From Staphylococcus hsinchuensis (GTDB lineage Bacteria; Bacillota; Bacilli; Staphylococcales; Staphylococcaceae): DNA of 64,000 bases. Shown here one piece after another: positions 35,664 through 44,692 of the stretch. Both the position numbers and the translations under genes were made by a program. The stretch's first letter is position 1. Each line of letters starts with the position of its first letter. The notes under the pieces are model-generated. The model was given only the letters and a program-made list of their open reading frames with translations, was not told where the DNA came from and ran no database searches. Location: contig NZ_CP128355.1 of the NCBI RefSeq assembly GCF_038789205.1, forward strand, positions 930,001 to 994,000. Reading direction: 5' to 3'.

Positions 35664-36377
35664 ATGAAAGCGAATGACAAAGTATTAATTGAAAATATTA
35701 ATGATTATTTTACTCATAAAGGGCTTTCTCCTAATTTAATAGATGATATCAAAGTTAAGTTAAAGAAAGACATGAAAAAATCAGAAGAACGAAAAATGGA
35801 TTATATTGAATATCGGTCAAAATCTCCAGCTGAAATCATTTTGACAATTCAAAGGAATTTATTCACGTTACAAATTAACCCCGTCGTATTCTTTATTATC
35901 AATTTTATATTGATTTCGTACTTATATGACAAACATTACGTTGAATTCCAAGCGACACCTGGTCTAAACATATTTTATTTAATTATCATTCTACCATTAT
36001 CGATATTTATTTATTTCCGCATACAGTGGAAAAATTATTTATATAGTAATAGGTTTGAACGGATTATCGCATCCGTTATAGCGGTTGTCGCCTTTATTCT
36101 CGTAGTAGCACATACATTTGGCTTAAATTTAGGCATTGTCTCCGTGACGATGGTTACACACCAATTTGTATTTTTTGTAGGTATTATTCTTAGTATTGCG
36201 GGTGTTTATTTTAAAAGGTTAGAATTCACAGGTATTGGTTTATTACTCTGTCAAAAAACAATAGATTCAATGGTACGTGACCCAAATATTGCTCAAATTG
36301 TTTCACTCGTTATTTGGGTTCTACTGTTAATCGTAATTATTTATTATACCATTCGTATTTCTTCAAGAAATGCTTAA
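35664..36377 (+). CDS. Six-helix membrane protein with cytosolic N-terminal helical domain
   Basis: A 237-residue protein. Residues 1-65 are charged and helical (NDYFTHKGLSPNLIDDIKV and KKDMKKSEERK). About six membrane helices follow, ending in SLVIWVLLLIVIIYY. It lies between a secreted-protein gene and a hydrolase near sarA, like a conserved hypothetical protein of S. aureus. The N-terminal layout recalls DUF1129/DUF1700-type proteins, but I cannot assign a family. The ATG at 35664 follows AAGGAGACG. A terminator lies right after the stop. Confidence 0.7.
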   Translation: MKANDKVLIENINDYFTHKGLSPNLIDDIKVKLKKDMKKSEERKMDYIEYRSKSPAEIILTIQRNLFTLQINPVVFFIINFILISYLYDKHYVEFQATPGLNIFYLIIILPLSIFIYFRIQWKNYLYSNRFERIIASVIAVVAFILVVAHTFGLNLGIVSVTMVTHQFVFFVGIILSIAGVYFKRLEFTGIGLLLCQKTIDSMVRDPNIAQIVSLVIWVLLLIVIIYYTIRISSRNA

Positions 36378-36378
36378 T

Positions 36379-36417
36379 AAAAAAGGTCGGTTCTACGTTA
36401 GAATCGACCTTTTTTAT
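36379..36417 (+). terminator. Terminator of the membrane protein gene
   Basis: AAAAAGGTCGGTTCTA pairs with TAGAATCGACCTTTTT around CGT, with a T-run. Confidence 0.94.
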
Positions 36418-36488
36418 TTTAAAAGACACTATAAAATTCAAGGGAAAGCACGTTTATGTAAAAAGATAATAGGAGTTTTCTGTATCAA

Positions 36489-36514
36489 GCGTAACCTATA
36501 CGCATTGAGGGTAT
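36489..36514 (+). promoter_or_regulatory. SigB-type promoter candidate
   Basis: GCGTAA (36489-36494), 14 bases, GGGTAT (36509-36514). The -10 matches the staphylococcal SigB consensus exactly and the -35 matches GTTTAA at four of six positions. It lies about 30 bases before the start codon of the hydrolase at 36543. Confidence 0.45.
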
Positions 36515-36542
36515 AAATCAGAGTAAAGGGAGGTGACCCAAT

Positions 36543-37340
36543 ATGAAAAAAGTTGAAACAAGTTTCGACAATGAAATTGCTTATATTCGTGAAGGCCATG
36601 GAGTGCCCTTAATTTTAATCCATGGACTGGATAGTAATATGGCTTCATTTTATAGTTTGAAAGACGAATTAAAGACGATTTTCGAAGTCATCATTTATGA
36701 TGTACGTGGTCACGGTAAATCAACGAAGCATGAATCTTTTGATATAAATGACCATGTTAAAGATTTATATAGTTTAATGGAAAAATTAAATATCGAAGCG
36801 GCACATTTAGTCGGACATGATATGGGTGGCTTAATCGCTAAACATTTTACAAATCAATTTGACACAAAAGTTTTATCTTTAACATTGGTAGCTACCAACC
36901 TATTTGATAGTGTGGGTGGTTTAAATAAATTAATGATCGACCACCAAGATGAAATAGAAGGGTTTGATAAATCTGAAGCGTTGATTATTTTATTCCCTTA
37001 TATTTATCAAGAACAACTTAAAGCCCGTAAGTGGTTACAGGATCAAAGAATTTACAGCAGACAAACGTCAGAAGATAGTGCTATTGCAACGCGAGCATTA
37101 ATGAATTTTCCATTATTGAGTCAAAATGAAGTGATTGAAACAGTAAATGTACCAACACTTATGATTTATGGAAAACATGACCCGTTAGTTGATTTAGATA
37201 ATCTCAATCAAGAATCAATAGCAGGGGATGAATTAACCGTATATACCTTTGAACATTCGGGACATGCCCCGCATATTGAAGAAGCTGAAAATTTTATTCA
37301 AAAATACTTAGAATTTACAAATCAAGGCGTTGTAGAATAG
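36543..37340 (+). CDS. Alpha/beta-hydrolase with Asp nucleophile position (D93)
   Basis: A 265-residue alpha/beta hydrolase. The elbow is VGHDMGGLIA with Asp93, as in epoxide hydrolases and haloalkane dehalogenases. The acid segment is MIYGKHDPLVD and the catalytic His segment HSGHAPHIEEAE, both intact. The oxyanion region is LIHGLDSNMASF, near residue 26. It is clearly a paralogue of the protein at 33909: the length is nearly the same and the elbow is at the same residue. A SigB-type promoter lies upstream. GGGAGGTGA precedes the ATG. The substrate is unknown. Confidence 0.85.
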   Translation: MKKVETSFDNEIAYIREGHGVPLILIHGLDSNMASFYSLKDELKTIFEVIIYDVRGHGKSTKHESFDINDHVKDLYSLMEKLNIEAAHLVGHDMGGLIAKHFTNQFDTKVLSLTLVATNLFDSVGGLNKLMIDHQDEIEGFDKSEALIILFPYIYQEQLKARKWLQDQRIYSRQTSEDSAIATRALMNFPLLSQNEVIETVNVPTLMIYGKHDPLVDLDNLNQESIAGDELTVYTFEHSGHAPHIEEAENFIQKYLEFTNQGVVE

Positions 37341-37476
37341 CAAGATAGTCAAGGTTTAAGTCTTTATAATATACATGTTATTGATTATTATACTTACATC
37401 CTTTTATGCGAATTTTTTGCAATTTTAAAAATATTTCAATGTTATACTTGAATATGTATAGTAAATTATTGAAAAA

Positions 37477-37519
37477 AGTCCATCTCAAAGGTTCATTCAA
37501 TCTTTGAAATGGGCTTTGT
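37477..37519 (+). terminator. Terminator after the hydrolase
   Basis: AGTCCATCTCAAAG (37477-37490) pairs with CTTTGAAATGGGCT (37502-37515, two G-U or mismatch positions), then TT and AT-rich sequence. Confidence 0.7.
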
Positions 37520-37634
37520 ATTATTTTATTTATATAATTTGTACGAGCTTCACTTTCAATATGTCCTGTTCAAACTTTAACCAAATCTTATAGTTAATAA
37601 TTATTAAAATAAGATACTTTCATTGTATAAAAAT

Positions 37635-37678
37635 AGAAAAGGCAATTTCTATATTTTTCAATAGAAATTGCCTTTTCT
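37635..37678 (-). terminator. Terminator of sarA
   Basis: A perfect 18-bp stem AGAAAAGGCAATTTCTAT with its complement around an 8-base loop. The T-run (CTATTTTTATA) is on the minus strand, about 100 bases past the sarA stop. Confidence 0.85.
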
Positions 37679-37781
37679 CGGTCTGTGAACGTGATATTCC
37701 AGACGCATATACGTTTATAAAATATGAATAGTGTATTTATAAGGTACACACGTTTTATTTGTTGTGTGAATGTGATATTAA

Positions 37782-38156
37782 TTAAACTTCTTTGTTGTCG
37801 TTTGCTTCTTTAATTCGGTCATTAACGCGTGTTAATAGTTCATTGATTTTTTTACGTTGCTTTTTATTAACTAAGATTAATACTGTTCTCTCATCGTGTT
37901 CATTACGCTTTTTAGCGAAATAATCTTCTTGAGATAAGTTTTTAACAGCTTTTACAACTTGTGGTTGTTTGTAATTTAAGTGATTAATAATATCTTTTAA
38001 ATAATATTCTTCACTTTCATTTTCACTGATATACGTTAATACTGCAAATTCTTCAAAACTGACTGAAAATTCTTTTTTAATAATTCCTTTTAATTTATCA
38101 GCATATGTAACCATAGCTAATAATTCAAAGCAATCATTGATTTTTGAAATAGCCAT
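37782..38156 (-). CDS. sarA: Staphylococcal accessory regulator A
   Basis: A 124-residue winged-helix regulator whose sequence is very close to S. aureus SarA throughout ([64 protein letters not shown]). The single Cys9 and the DER of the wing loop, both known as functional in S. aureus SarA, are conserved. SarA is an abundant DNA-binding protein that affects agr, surface proteins, exoproteases and biofilm. The ATG follows AGGGAGGAA. The 718-base upstream gap holds several promoters spaced as in S. aureus. Confidence 0.97.
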   Translation of the reverse strand: MAISKINDCFELLAMVTYADKLKGIIKKEFSVSFEEFAVLTYISENESEEYYLKDIINHLNYKQPQVVKAVKNLSQEDYFAKKRNEHDERTVLILVNKKQRKKINELLTRVNDRIKEANDNKEV

Positions 38157-38315
38157 TGAAATTCCTCCCTATTTGAAATAGCCTTTTAGAATACATAATA
38201 ATTATATTTTTGTATCATTGCCTAGCTTAAATTGTTTAGGTATTCAAACACCTACAATAATTTATGGCTTAATTATATTCATGATGAATATATTAAAGCC
38301 TCTATTATTTAGTTA

Positions 38316-38344
38316 ATTATAACTAAATGAAAATAAAAAGTAAA
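38316..38344 (-). promoter_or_regulatory. sarA P1-like promoter (SigA)
   Basis: Minus strand TTTACT (38344-38339), 17 bases, TATAAT (38321-38316). The predicted start site is near 38308, about 150 bases upstream of the sarA ATG. Confidence 0.6.
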
Positions 38345-38592
38345 CAAAAAAATGTTTAAGCAACACAACAATGGAATAAGCTATAAATTGAATAATTAAC
38401 TTACCCAAAATTTTATATATATTTATTTCACACCATTTCAATTTTTTGTCATTCAATAAATATAATACTAGAAAATAAAACGTTCAAAAAAATTATATTT
38501 ACGATGTGTACACAATCTATCCATATGTTACATATAATTTAATTAAAGCATCACTAAATTTCAGAAAATGAAACTTTAATATATAAACAATA

Positions 38593-38617
38593 ATACCCAT
38601 TATCACACCAGATTAAC
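38593..38617 (-). promoter_or_regulatory. sarA P3-like promoter (SigB)
   Basis: Minus strand GTTAAT (38617-38612), 13 bases, GGGTAT (38598-38593), matching a SigB promoter. The predicted start is about 430 bases upstream of sarA. Confidence 0.6.
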
Positions 38618-38874
38618 GGTTTTAATAAAATTATAATTTAATCGTAAAATAATTACTATAAATTTAATATTGCTGATAAACTTTTGGTGTATCAACTTTT
38701 TCTTTTAAGAAATATTACAATAATAAATTTTACGAAGGGTCTAGCAAAATGTGATTGCAATAAGACTAAAGTTTATAAGGATTTCTTTGAAAATAATAAT
38801 GATAAATATTTATTGTGTTTGATTCGCAAGTCGCAACTTTATAACGATTTTATCAATAAATAAATGTAATATTT

Positions 38875-39804
38875 TTAAAATAAACGTAATATAATTATGC
38901 CAACCAAAATAGCTGTGATACCGATTATTTTTCTTGTAGTGACTTTATTTACATGTGTGCCTAATAAACCGAAATGATCAATGATAAGTCCCATCAACAT
39001 TTGACCGAGCATAACAATGATGGTTGTTAAAGCAGCTCCAAGATGAGGCATTAAAATAATATTTGTAGTTACAAATACTACACCTAACAAACCACCTATA
39101 AAATACACAGGTTTTAAACGTCCTTGTTGTTTATGATGTTTTGTCATTTTTAAACTGCGATTAAAGATAAGCGTCAACATAAATAAAGCAATAGTCCCGA
39201 CAGCAAATGATACGAGTGAAGCCATAAAAGATGAATGTAGTTGCTTTCCTAAAGCACTATTAATGGCAGTTTGTACTGGAGGACAAAATCCAAAGCAAAA
39301 CCCTAGTATTAGCCATAAGCGCGTGTTTGTATTTTGAACCGATGTAGTGTTTTGCTCTCGCACATAATTCATTAAAATAATGCCAAAAAGTAATAACACT
39401 ATCCCAAGCGCCTTTAACCATGTAAACGATTCTACATTAGCACCAAAGAAACCAAACGTATCGATGATGATACCCATAATAATTTGTCCGGCAACAGTGA
39501 TCACAACGGTTAACGAAGCGCCTAACCGAGGTAATAGTAATAAATTTCCTGTCAGGAATATTACACCTAATAATCCACCACAAAACCATAAATAATTGAA
39601 TGATTGTGATTCGTAAAAATGTGGCGTAAATACGTGCGGGTTAATACATAAATTTAAAAAAATTAAGAAAACAGTACCCGTAGCAAAAGATATCGTCGAC
39701 GCATAAAAAGAAGATTTAGTATAAAGACTTAATCGTGAATTGATTGAAGTTTGAAAAGGTAGCACCATTCCGGCAATGATACCTAAACAATAAAGTAAAA
39801 ACAT
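38875..39804 (-). CDS. DMT-superfamily membrane protein (DUF606, duplicated)
   Basis: A 309-residue protein with about ten helices made of two tandem DUF606/YdcZ-type repeats. GMVLPFQTSINSRLSLYTKS near the N-terminus is echoed by GFCPPVQTAINSALGKQLHS in the middle, and LLLPRLGASLTVVITVAGQIIMG by ILMPHLGAALTTIIVMLGQMLMG. Single-repeat relatives form pairs; here both halves are fused. These are putative small-metabolite exporters, substrate unknown. I choose the ATG at 39804, after AAAGGTGATT, over the open frame upstream. It is separated from sarA by the long promoter region. Confidence 0.82.
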   Translation of the reverse strand: MFLLYCLGIIAGMVLPFQTSINSRLSLYTKSSFYASTISFATGTVFLIFLNLCINPHVFTPHFYESQSFNYLWFCGGLLGVIFLTGNLLLLPRLGASLTVVITVAGQIIMGIIIDTFGFFGANVESFTWLKALGIVLLLFGIILMNYVREQNTTSVQNTNTRLWLILGFCFGFCPPVQTAINSALGKQLHSSFMASLVSFAVGTIALFMLTLIFNRSLKMTKHHKQQGRLKPVYFIGGLLGVVFVTTNIILMPHLGAALTTIIVMLGQMLMGLIIDHFGLLGTHVNKVTTRKIIGITAILVGIIILRLF

Positions 39805-40058
39805 AGAATCACCTTTTATATGTAGTTGTAAAATCATTATAGTTTATTGTAAAATAATTTCCCATTAAACCGATTTTTTTGATGTGTTTAATTACATAAT
39901 AAAAAAATGATGTACACAATACACAAAATACATTAAAATATAATTAGTGATTACTTTTAAGTTAGTAATTAATAAATTCCAATTTGCCAAAGGAATACAT
40001 GGTAAATACTATTATTTAAAATAGTCATAATCACATTAGAAACGAGTGAGAAAATATA

Positions 40059-40295
40059 TTGAAGCAATTAAATATCATACGTCTTTTGAATGAAGATATA
40101 TTTTTCATTGGTGCTGGTCATGACATCGGTATTGTGAAAAATCAATTTATCGAGGTGCTTAACCCGCGTAGATCTTATAAAAACTTAGCTCAAGTCACTG
40201 AGGTATTTGACCAATATGCGATGTGCGAAAAGTTAGGAGAAAAGAAAATATTCTTTGGAGATACAGTGAGATTGAGACCACTTAAACATAAATAG
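40059..40295 (+). CDS. Small conserved hypothetical protein
   Basis: A 78-residue soluble protein, MKQLNIIRLLNEDIFFIGAG and so on, with no motif I recognise; it carries one Cys and a basic tail (RLRPLKHK). The start is a TTG at 40059 after GAGTGAG. A terminator directly follows, which supports a real transcription unit. It is convergent with the DUF2922/DUF1659 pair. Composition is like its neighbours. Confidence 0.6.
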   Translation: MKQLNIIRLLNEDIFFIGAGHDIGIVKNQFIEVLNPRRSYKNLAQVTEVFDQYAMCEKLGEKKIFFGDTVRLRPLKHK

Positions 40296-40336
40296 CCCTA
40301 GCAGAGATTATAGGCGTTCTCTACTAGGGCGTTTAT
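40295..40336 (+). terminator. Terminator after the 78-residue gene
   Basis: GCCCTAGCAGAG (40295-40306) pairs with CTCTACTAGGGC (40319-40330) around 12 bases, then GTTTATTTT. Confidence 0.88.
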
Positions 40337-40392
40337 TTTCTATGAATTTAAATAAATGAATTACTGATTTTATTGACTGGGTATTATAAAGT

Positions 40393-40605
40393 TTAGAACA
40401 ATACTTTCGTCGTTTTATCTATAATTTGAGCAGATTGGATATCTGTCGGAATGCCTGTTTTAGGGCGTAGTATATCTAAAGCAAGCATATCTTTCATGCT
40501 CTCTTTAATCACTGAATCATGCGTGAAGTGTTCAATTTTAGGAATTTGTAACTTAATTGTTTTGTTAACAGCATCATTGAATAAAAGTTCTAAAGTTTGT
40601 GTCAT
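40393..40605 (-). CDS. DUF2922 family protein
   Basis: A 70-residue protein of the DUF2922 family, MTQTLELLFNDAVNKTIKLQ and so on. The ATG at 40605 has AGGAGG upstream; the open frame extends further but without a ribosome site. It is paired with the DUF1659 gene 13 bases upstream. The two small families regularly occur together in staphylococci and bacilli, function unknown. Confidence 0.8.
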   Translation of the reverse strand: MTQTLELLFNDAVNKTIKLQIPKIEHFTHDSVIKESMKDMLALDILRPKTGIPTDIQSAQIIDKTTKVLF

Positions 40606-40618
40606 TAATTTTTCCTCC

Positions 40619-40825
40619 TTATTTAATTTGTTCTGTAGTAATAACTTCAAGTTTTTCGAATCGTTCGCCAGTTAGTTTTTCAATAATAGCTTGAAAACTC
40701 TTTAATTGGTCGTGCGTTGCTGAAGTGTTTAAGTTTGAGAAGTGGCGTTTATAAGTAACAGGTTTGCCGTCTTTATCATTTGTATTGCGCGACATAGTAA
40801 CTTCTAACTTATTAATATTATTCAT
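40619..40825 (-). CDS. DUF1659 family protein
   Basis: A 68-residue protein of the DUF1659 family, containing TYKRHFSNLNTSATHDQLKS and KLTGERFEKLEVITTEQI. The ATG at 40825 follows AAAGGAGGG. It is upstream of, and probably coupled with, the DUF2922 gene. Function unknown; there is no signal peptide or membrane segment. Confidence 0.8.
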   Translation of the reverse strand: MNNINKLEVTMSRNTNDKDGKPVTYKRHFSNLNTSATHDQLKSFQAIIEKLTGERFEKLEVITTEQIK

Positions 40826-40971
40826 GATGATTTCCCTCCTTTCACTTATATATATCGAAAAAAATAGCGCAATTGGACAAATAAATTTCTGAAAATTTAG
40901 CTTAAATACTTTATTGTTACTAAAATATATTATATCCTTAAATAAGGAACATTAAAAAAGAGGTGACGAAG

Positions 40972-41523
40972 TTGAATCAAGTTGATCCAATAAGGGAAAT
41001 TGAAGAAATTACTGCGATGTATGATGTTTTACAACATAAATCGACGAGAGACTATTTATTATTTAAATTTGCAATACATACCGGAGTGAAACTCAGTGAT
41101 TTATTAAATATGAAGGTAAATGATATTAAAGATTCAGAAGGGGATGTAAAGGCTTATTGGGTAGAACAACAAGCGCCGGATATCTATATCCAGTTACCTG
41201 ACTTACTCCGTGACGAGTTATCCCAATATATTAAAGTAGAACAGTTAGAAGATGATGGTTTGTTATTTCAATCAAATCGAACTGCAAACTGTTTGTCTAG
41301 ACAACAAGCTTACCGCATTATTCATTCAGCTGCGGCTGAGTTAGGTATGGTACATATTGGATTGACTACGTTGAGAAAGACGTTTGCATATCATGCATAC
41401 CAATCAGGTATCTCTATTTCTATTATTCAGAAATATTTAGGTCATCAAACAACATTCGAAACGATGAAATTTATTGGCATTTCTACTCAAAAAAGTAAAA
41501 CCACAATTGCATTAAATTTATAA
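40972..41523 (+). CDS. Tyrosine-recombinase-like protein lacking catalytic residues
   Basis: A 183-residue protein that covers only the catalytic fold of the phage integrase family, with no N-terminal core-binding domain. The first catalytic Arg region reads HTGVKLSDLLNMK (Lys for Arg). The H-x-x-R box reads TTLRKTFAYHAYQSG (Thr for His, Arg kept). LGHQTTFETMKFIGIS keeps the second His but has no tyrosine at the nucleophile position. The start is the TTG at 40972 after AAGAGGTG. In S. aureus a FimE-like gene sits at the same place before mnhA2, so this is a resident gene, probably a DNA-binding relative, not an active integrase. Confidence 0.8.
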   Translation: MNQVDPIREIEEITAMYDVLQHKSTRDYLLFKFAIHTGVKLSDLLNMKVNDIKDSEGDVKAYWVEQQAPDIYIQLPDLLRDELSQYIKVEQLEDDGLLFQSNRTANCLSRQQAYRIIHSAAAELGMVHIGLTTLRKTFAYHAYQSGISISIIQKYLGHQTTFETMKFIGISTQKSKTTIALNL

Positions 41524-41545
41524 ACTTTAGGGAAGGGGGTAGATG

Positions 41546-43942
41546 ATGAGTTTAATCGTAATATTTTGTATGCTGTTGCTAATCATGTGTGTGCTATTAG
41601 TAACTTGTTTAAATGATCAACTACAACGACTCAGCGGTTACATTGCATTATTAGCACCAGTAATCACATCTATTTATTTTTTAGTACAGTTACCAAAGGT
41701 GTTAAATGGACATTATATTAATGTGCATATACCTTGGATGTCTAATTTGAATATTAACCTTGATTTTAGAATAGATGGGTTGAGTTTATTTTTCAGTTTA
41801 CTTATCTCGCTAATAGGCGTGGCAGTATTTTATTACGCAACACAATATTTATCTAAGGATTATGACCATTTACCGCGATTTTATATTTATTTAATACTGT
41901 TTATGTTAAGTATGTTAGGAATAGTAACTTCAAATAACTTAGTGGTTCTATATATCTTCTGGGAACTAACGAGTGTTGCTTCGTTTTTACTCATTTCATA
42001 TTGGTATAGTAAGGGTAAAAGTCAATTTGGCGCCATGCAGTCGTTCGTCATTACGGTGTTTGGTGGCTTAGCAATGCTTATCGGTTTTATTATGATTTAC
42101 ACAATTACCGGTACATTCACTATTACTTCAATATTGAAACATAGTGATGAGATTGCACATAGTACTTTATTCATACCAATCATTATTATGATATTAATCG
42201 GTGCCTTTACTAAATCTGCACAATTTCCATTTCATGTTTGGTTACCTAAAGCAATGGCAGCCCCAACGCCAGTTAGTGCTTATTTACATTCAGCTACAAT
42301 GGTAAAAGCCGGTATCTTCCTATTATTGAGATTGACACCGTTACTCGGTCTAAGTAACTTTTATTTTTATGTGGTCACTTTTGTAGGTCTCGTAACGATG
42401 ATTTACGGTGCTATCAATGCAATCCGACAATATGATTTAAAAGGCATTCTTGCATTTTCTACTATCAGTCAATTAGGTATGATTGTTTCCATGGTCGGGT
42501 TAGGAAGTGGTTTTGCACAAAATAGTACAGGTGCATTAGCACAAAGTTACAGCTTAATCTTATTTGCAGCAATCTTCCATTTGATGAATCATGCACTATT
42601 TAAAGGGGCATTGTTCATGGGGGTAGGCATTATTGATCATGAAACAGGAACACGAGATATCCGTAAATTATCTGGTTTGAAAAAGGTCTTGCCTCTAACG
42701 CATATCATTATGTTACTTTCGGCTTTATCTATGGCAGGGATACCGTTTTTAAATGGCTTTTTAAGTAAAGAAATGTTCTTTGATGGACTCGTGCATGCAT
42801 CCAAATTACCACAATTCAATATTGTGTTGACCATTATAATTACTTCAATCGGCGTGATAGCGAGTATTTTTACGTTAATTTATGCATTATACATGATTAA
42901 AGAGGTATTTTGGGGTGATTTTGAAAAGCCCGAGCAAGCGCCAACACCTGTACATGAACCACTTAAATTCCTCTTACCTTCCGGCATCATGATGTTGTTA
43001 CTTCCAATCATATTTGTGGTTCCTAACGTGTTTGGTCATTTTATTGTATTACCAGCGCTAAGAAGTATTACAGTTGGAGAGAAGGTAGATAAGTTCGCAC
43101 CGCATGTCTCTCAATGGCATGGATTTAATTTACCATTATTATTAAGTGTTATTGTTATCCTCATCGGTATACTCGGTGCACTTAAAGTTAACTGGAAAAG
43201 GTATAGCGCAATTACATCAGAACAATCTATCTCTAGTATGTATTTAAATACTTTTAAACAGTTTGAACATTATTCTGGTAAAAGTATACGGGGGTTAATG
43301 AATAACCGATTGAATCATTATATTATTCTTACGTTGCTCATATTTATTGGCATTGTTTTTTATGGAATGATTCAAATAGGTATGCCTAAAGTACATCTCA
43401 TACATGTCAGCGGATTTGGCCCGTTAGAAGTGATTACCTTGGTGGTAGTATTTATCATTGGTATTGCATTAATATTTATACGTCAACGTCTGACGATGGT
43501 CATATTAAATGGAATCATTGGTTATTGTGTCACAATCTTTTTCATTTTAATGAAAGCACCTGATTTAGCTTTAACACAACTCGTTGTTGAGACGATTACC
43601 ACAATTTTATTCATCGTCAGTTTCTCTAGATTACCTAACGTGCCAAGATCCAAGGTACATAAACGTCGAGAAGCTATTAAAATTGGTGTTTCATTAATGA
43701 TGGCAATCACGGTCGTGACACTCGTATTTATAGCTCAACAAAGTGATGCGATGTCTTCAATTTCTACTTATTATCATCAAGCATATAAATTAACAGGTGG
43801 TAAAAATATTGTTAATGCTATCTTAGGTGATTTCCGTGCATTGGATACATTATTTGAAGGCTTAGTATTGATTATCGCTGGTTTAGGTATTTATACGTTA
43901 CTTAACTTTAAAGATAGGAGGGGTCAAGATGAAAGAGAATGA
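41546..43942 (+). CDS. mnhA2: Mrp-type Na+/H+ antiporter subunit A2
   Basis: A 798-residue integral membrane protein, homologue of MrpA/NuoL, with an MrpB-like C-terminal domain. Key features are the conserved Glu in [17 protein letters not shown] and the Lys in [36 protein letters not shown], both proton-path residues in complex I-like antiporters. The C-terminal [20 protein letters not shown] belongs to the domain shared with MrpB and NuoJ. The ATG at 41546 is six bases after GGAAGGGGG. It leads a seven-gene operon (A2 to G2) whose products assemble into one complex for monovalent cation/proton exchange. Confidence 0.95.
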   Translation: MSLIVIFCMLLLIMCVLLVTCLNDQLQRLSGYIALLAPVITSIYFLVQLPKVLNGHYINVHIPWMSNLNINLDFRIDGLSLFFSLLISLIGVAVFYYATQYLSKDYDHLPRFYIYLILFMLSMLGIVTSNNLVVLYIFWELTSVASFLLISYWYSKGKSQFGAMQSFVITVFGGLAMLIGFIMIYTITGTFTITSILKHSDEIAHSTLFIPIIIMILIGAFTKSAQFPFHVWLPKAMAAPTPVSAYLHSATMVKAGIFLLLRLTPLLGLSNFYFYVVTFVGLVTMIYGAINAIRQYDLKGILAFSTISQLGMIVSMVGLGSGFAQNSTGALAQSYSLILFAAIFHLMNHALFKGALFMGVGIIDHETGTRDIRKLSGLKKVLPLTHIIMLLSALSMAGIPFLNGFLSKEMFFDGLVHASKLPQFNIVLTIIITSIGVIASIFTLIYALYMIKEVFWGDFEKPEQAPTPVHEPLKFLLPSGIMMLLLPIIFVVPNVFGHFIVLPALRSITVGEKVDKFAPHVSQWHGFNLPLLLSVIVILIGILGALKVNWKRYSAITSEQSISSMYLNTFKQFEHYSGKSIRGLMNNRLNHYIILTLLIFIGIVFYGMIQIGMPKVHLIHVSGFGPLEVITLVVVFIIGIALIFIRQRLTMVILNGIIGYCVTIFFILMKAPDLALTQLVVETITTILFIVSFSRLPNVPRSKVHKRREAIKIGVSLMMAITVVTLVFIAQQSDAMSSISTYYHQAYKLTGGKNIVNAILGDFRALDTLFEGLVLIIAGLGIYTLLNFKDRRGQDERE

Positions 43943-44354
43943 CGTTGTATTAAAAACCGTGACAAAAATTGTCGTTTTTATTCTGTTAACGTTTGGATTT
44001 TATTTGTTTTTAGCAGGACATAATAATCCTGGCGGTGGCTTCATTGGCGGATTGATTTTCAGTTCAGCGTTTTTACTCATGTTCTTGGCCTTTGATGTCA
44101 AAAAGGTATTAGTTTCATTGCCGCTGGATTTTAGAATATTAATGATTATTGGTTCGTTAATTTCATTTGTTACGGCAGTTTTACCAATGTTTTTTGGTAA
44201 ACCATTCCTCTATCAAACGGACGCACACATTCATTTTCCTATATTAGGTGAAGTACATGTGACTACAGTGACACTATTTGAAGCGGGCATCGTTTTAGCA
44301 GTTGTTGGTGTAGTAGTGACTGTGATGTTGTCGATAAGTGGGGGTCGTTCATGA
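43929..44354 (+). CDS. mnhB2: Mrp-type antiporter subunit B2
   Basis: A 141-residue MrpB-family membrane subunit with four helices; the [15 protein letters not shown] motif is typical. It overlaps the end of mnhA2 by 14 bases and the start of mnhC2 by four, consistent with coupled translation of a fixed-ratio complex. GGAGGGG precedes the ATG. Confidence 0.94.
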   Translation: MKENDVVLKTVTKIVVFILLTFGFYLFLAGHNNPGGGFIGGLIFSSAFLLMFLAFDVKKVLVSLPLDFRILMIIGSLISFVTAVLPMFFGKPFLYQTDAHIHFPILGEVHVTTVTLFEAGIVLAVVGVVVTVMLSISGGRS

Positions 44355-44692
44355 ATATTTTATTGTTATTAGTTATAGGATTTTTAATATTTATTGGAAC
44401 GTACATGGTTCTGTCAGTGAATTTAATCCGTATCGTTATCGGTATTTCTATTTTTACTCATGCAGGCAACCTCATCATTATGAGCATGGGGAAATATAAT
44501 AAGCATATGAATGAACCATTGATAGGTTCTGGTAATACGGCATATGTTGATCCATTATTACAAGCAATCGTGCTGACTGCGATCGTCATTGGCTTTGCGA
44601 TGACAGCGTTTTTACTTGTGCTCGTATATAGAACGTATCGTGTGACGAAAGAGGACGAAATTGACGTGTTGAGAGGTGAAGAGAATGATTAG
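44351..44692 (+). CDS. mnhC2: Mrp-type antiporter subunit C2
   Basis: A 113-residue MrpC/NuoK-like subunit with three helices. [20 protein letters not shown] and [23 protein letters not shown] are the family blocks. It overlaps mnhB2 and mnhD2, and the mnhD2 ribosome site is inside its end. Confidence 0.94.
   Translation: MNILLLLVIGFLIFIGTYMVLSVNLIRIVIGISIFTHAGNLIIMSMGKYNKHMNEPLIGSGNTAYVDPLLQAIVLTAIVIGFAMTAFLLVLVYRTYRVTKEDEIDVLRGEEND

Larger units (their letters stand above)
38157..38874 (-). promoter_or_regulatory. sarA leader and multi-promoter region
   Basis: Very AT-rich, with no credible gene. On the minus strand a SigA-type promoter lies at 38344-38316, about 150 bases before sarA. 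A SigB-type promoter lies at 38617-38593, about 430 bases before. A weaker TTGCGA-18-TAAATA lies at 38836-38807, about 640 bases before. The spacing is close to the P1, P3 and P2 promoters of S. aureus sar. Confidence 0.6.

Noticed and set aside
40972..41523. Integrase-family gene as evidence of a prophage or integrative element
   Set aside because: No attachment-site repeats, phage genes or change of gene order surround it, its catalytic residues are missing, and a similar gene is resident at the same place in S. aureus.
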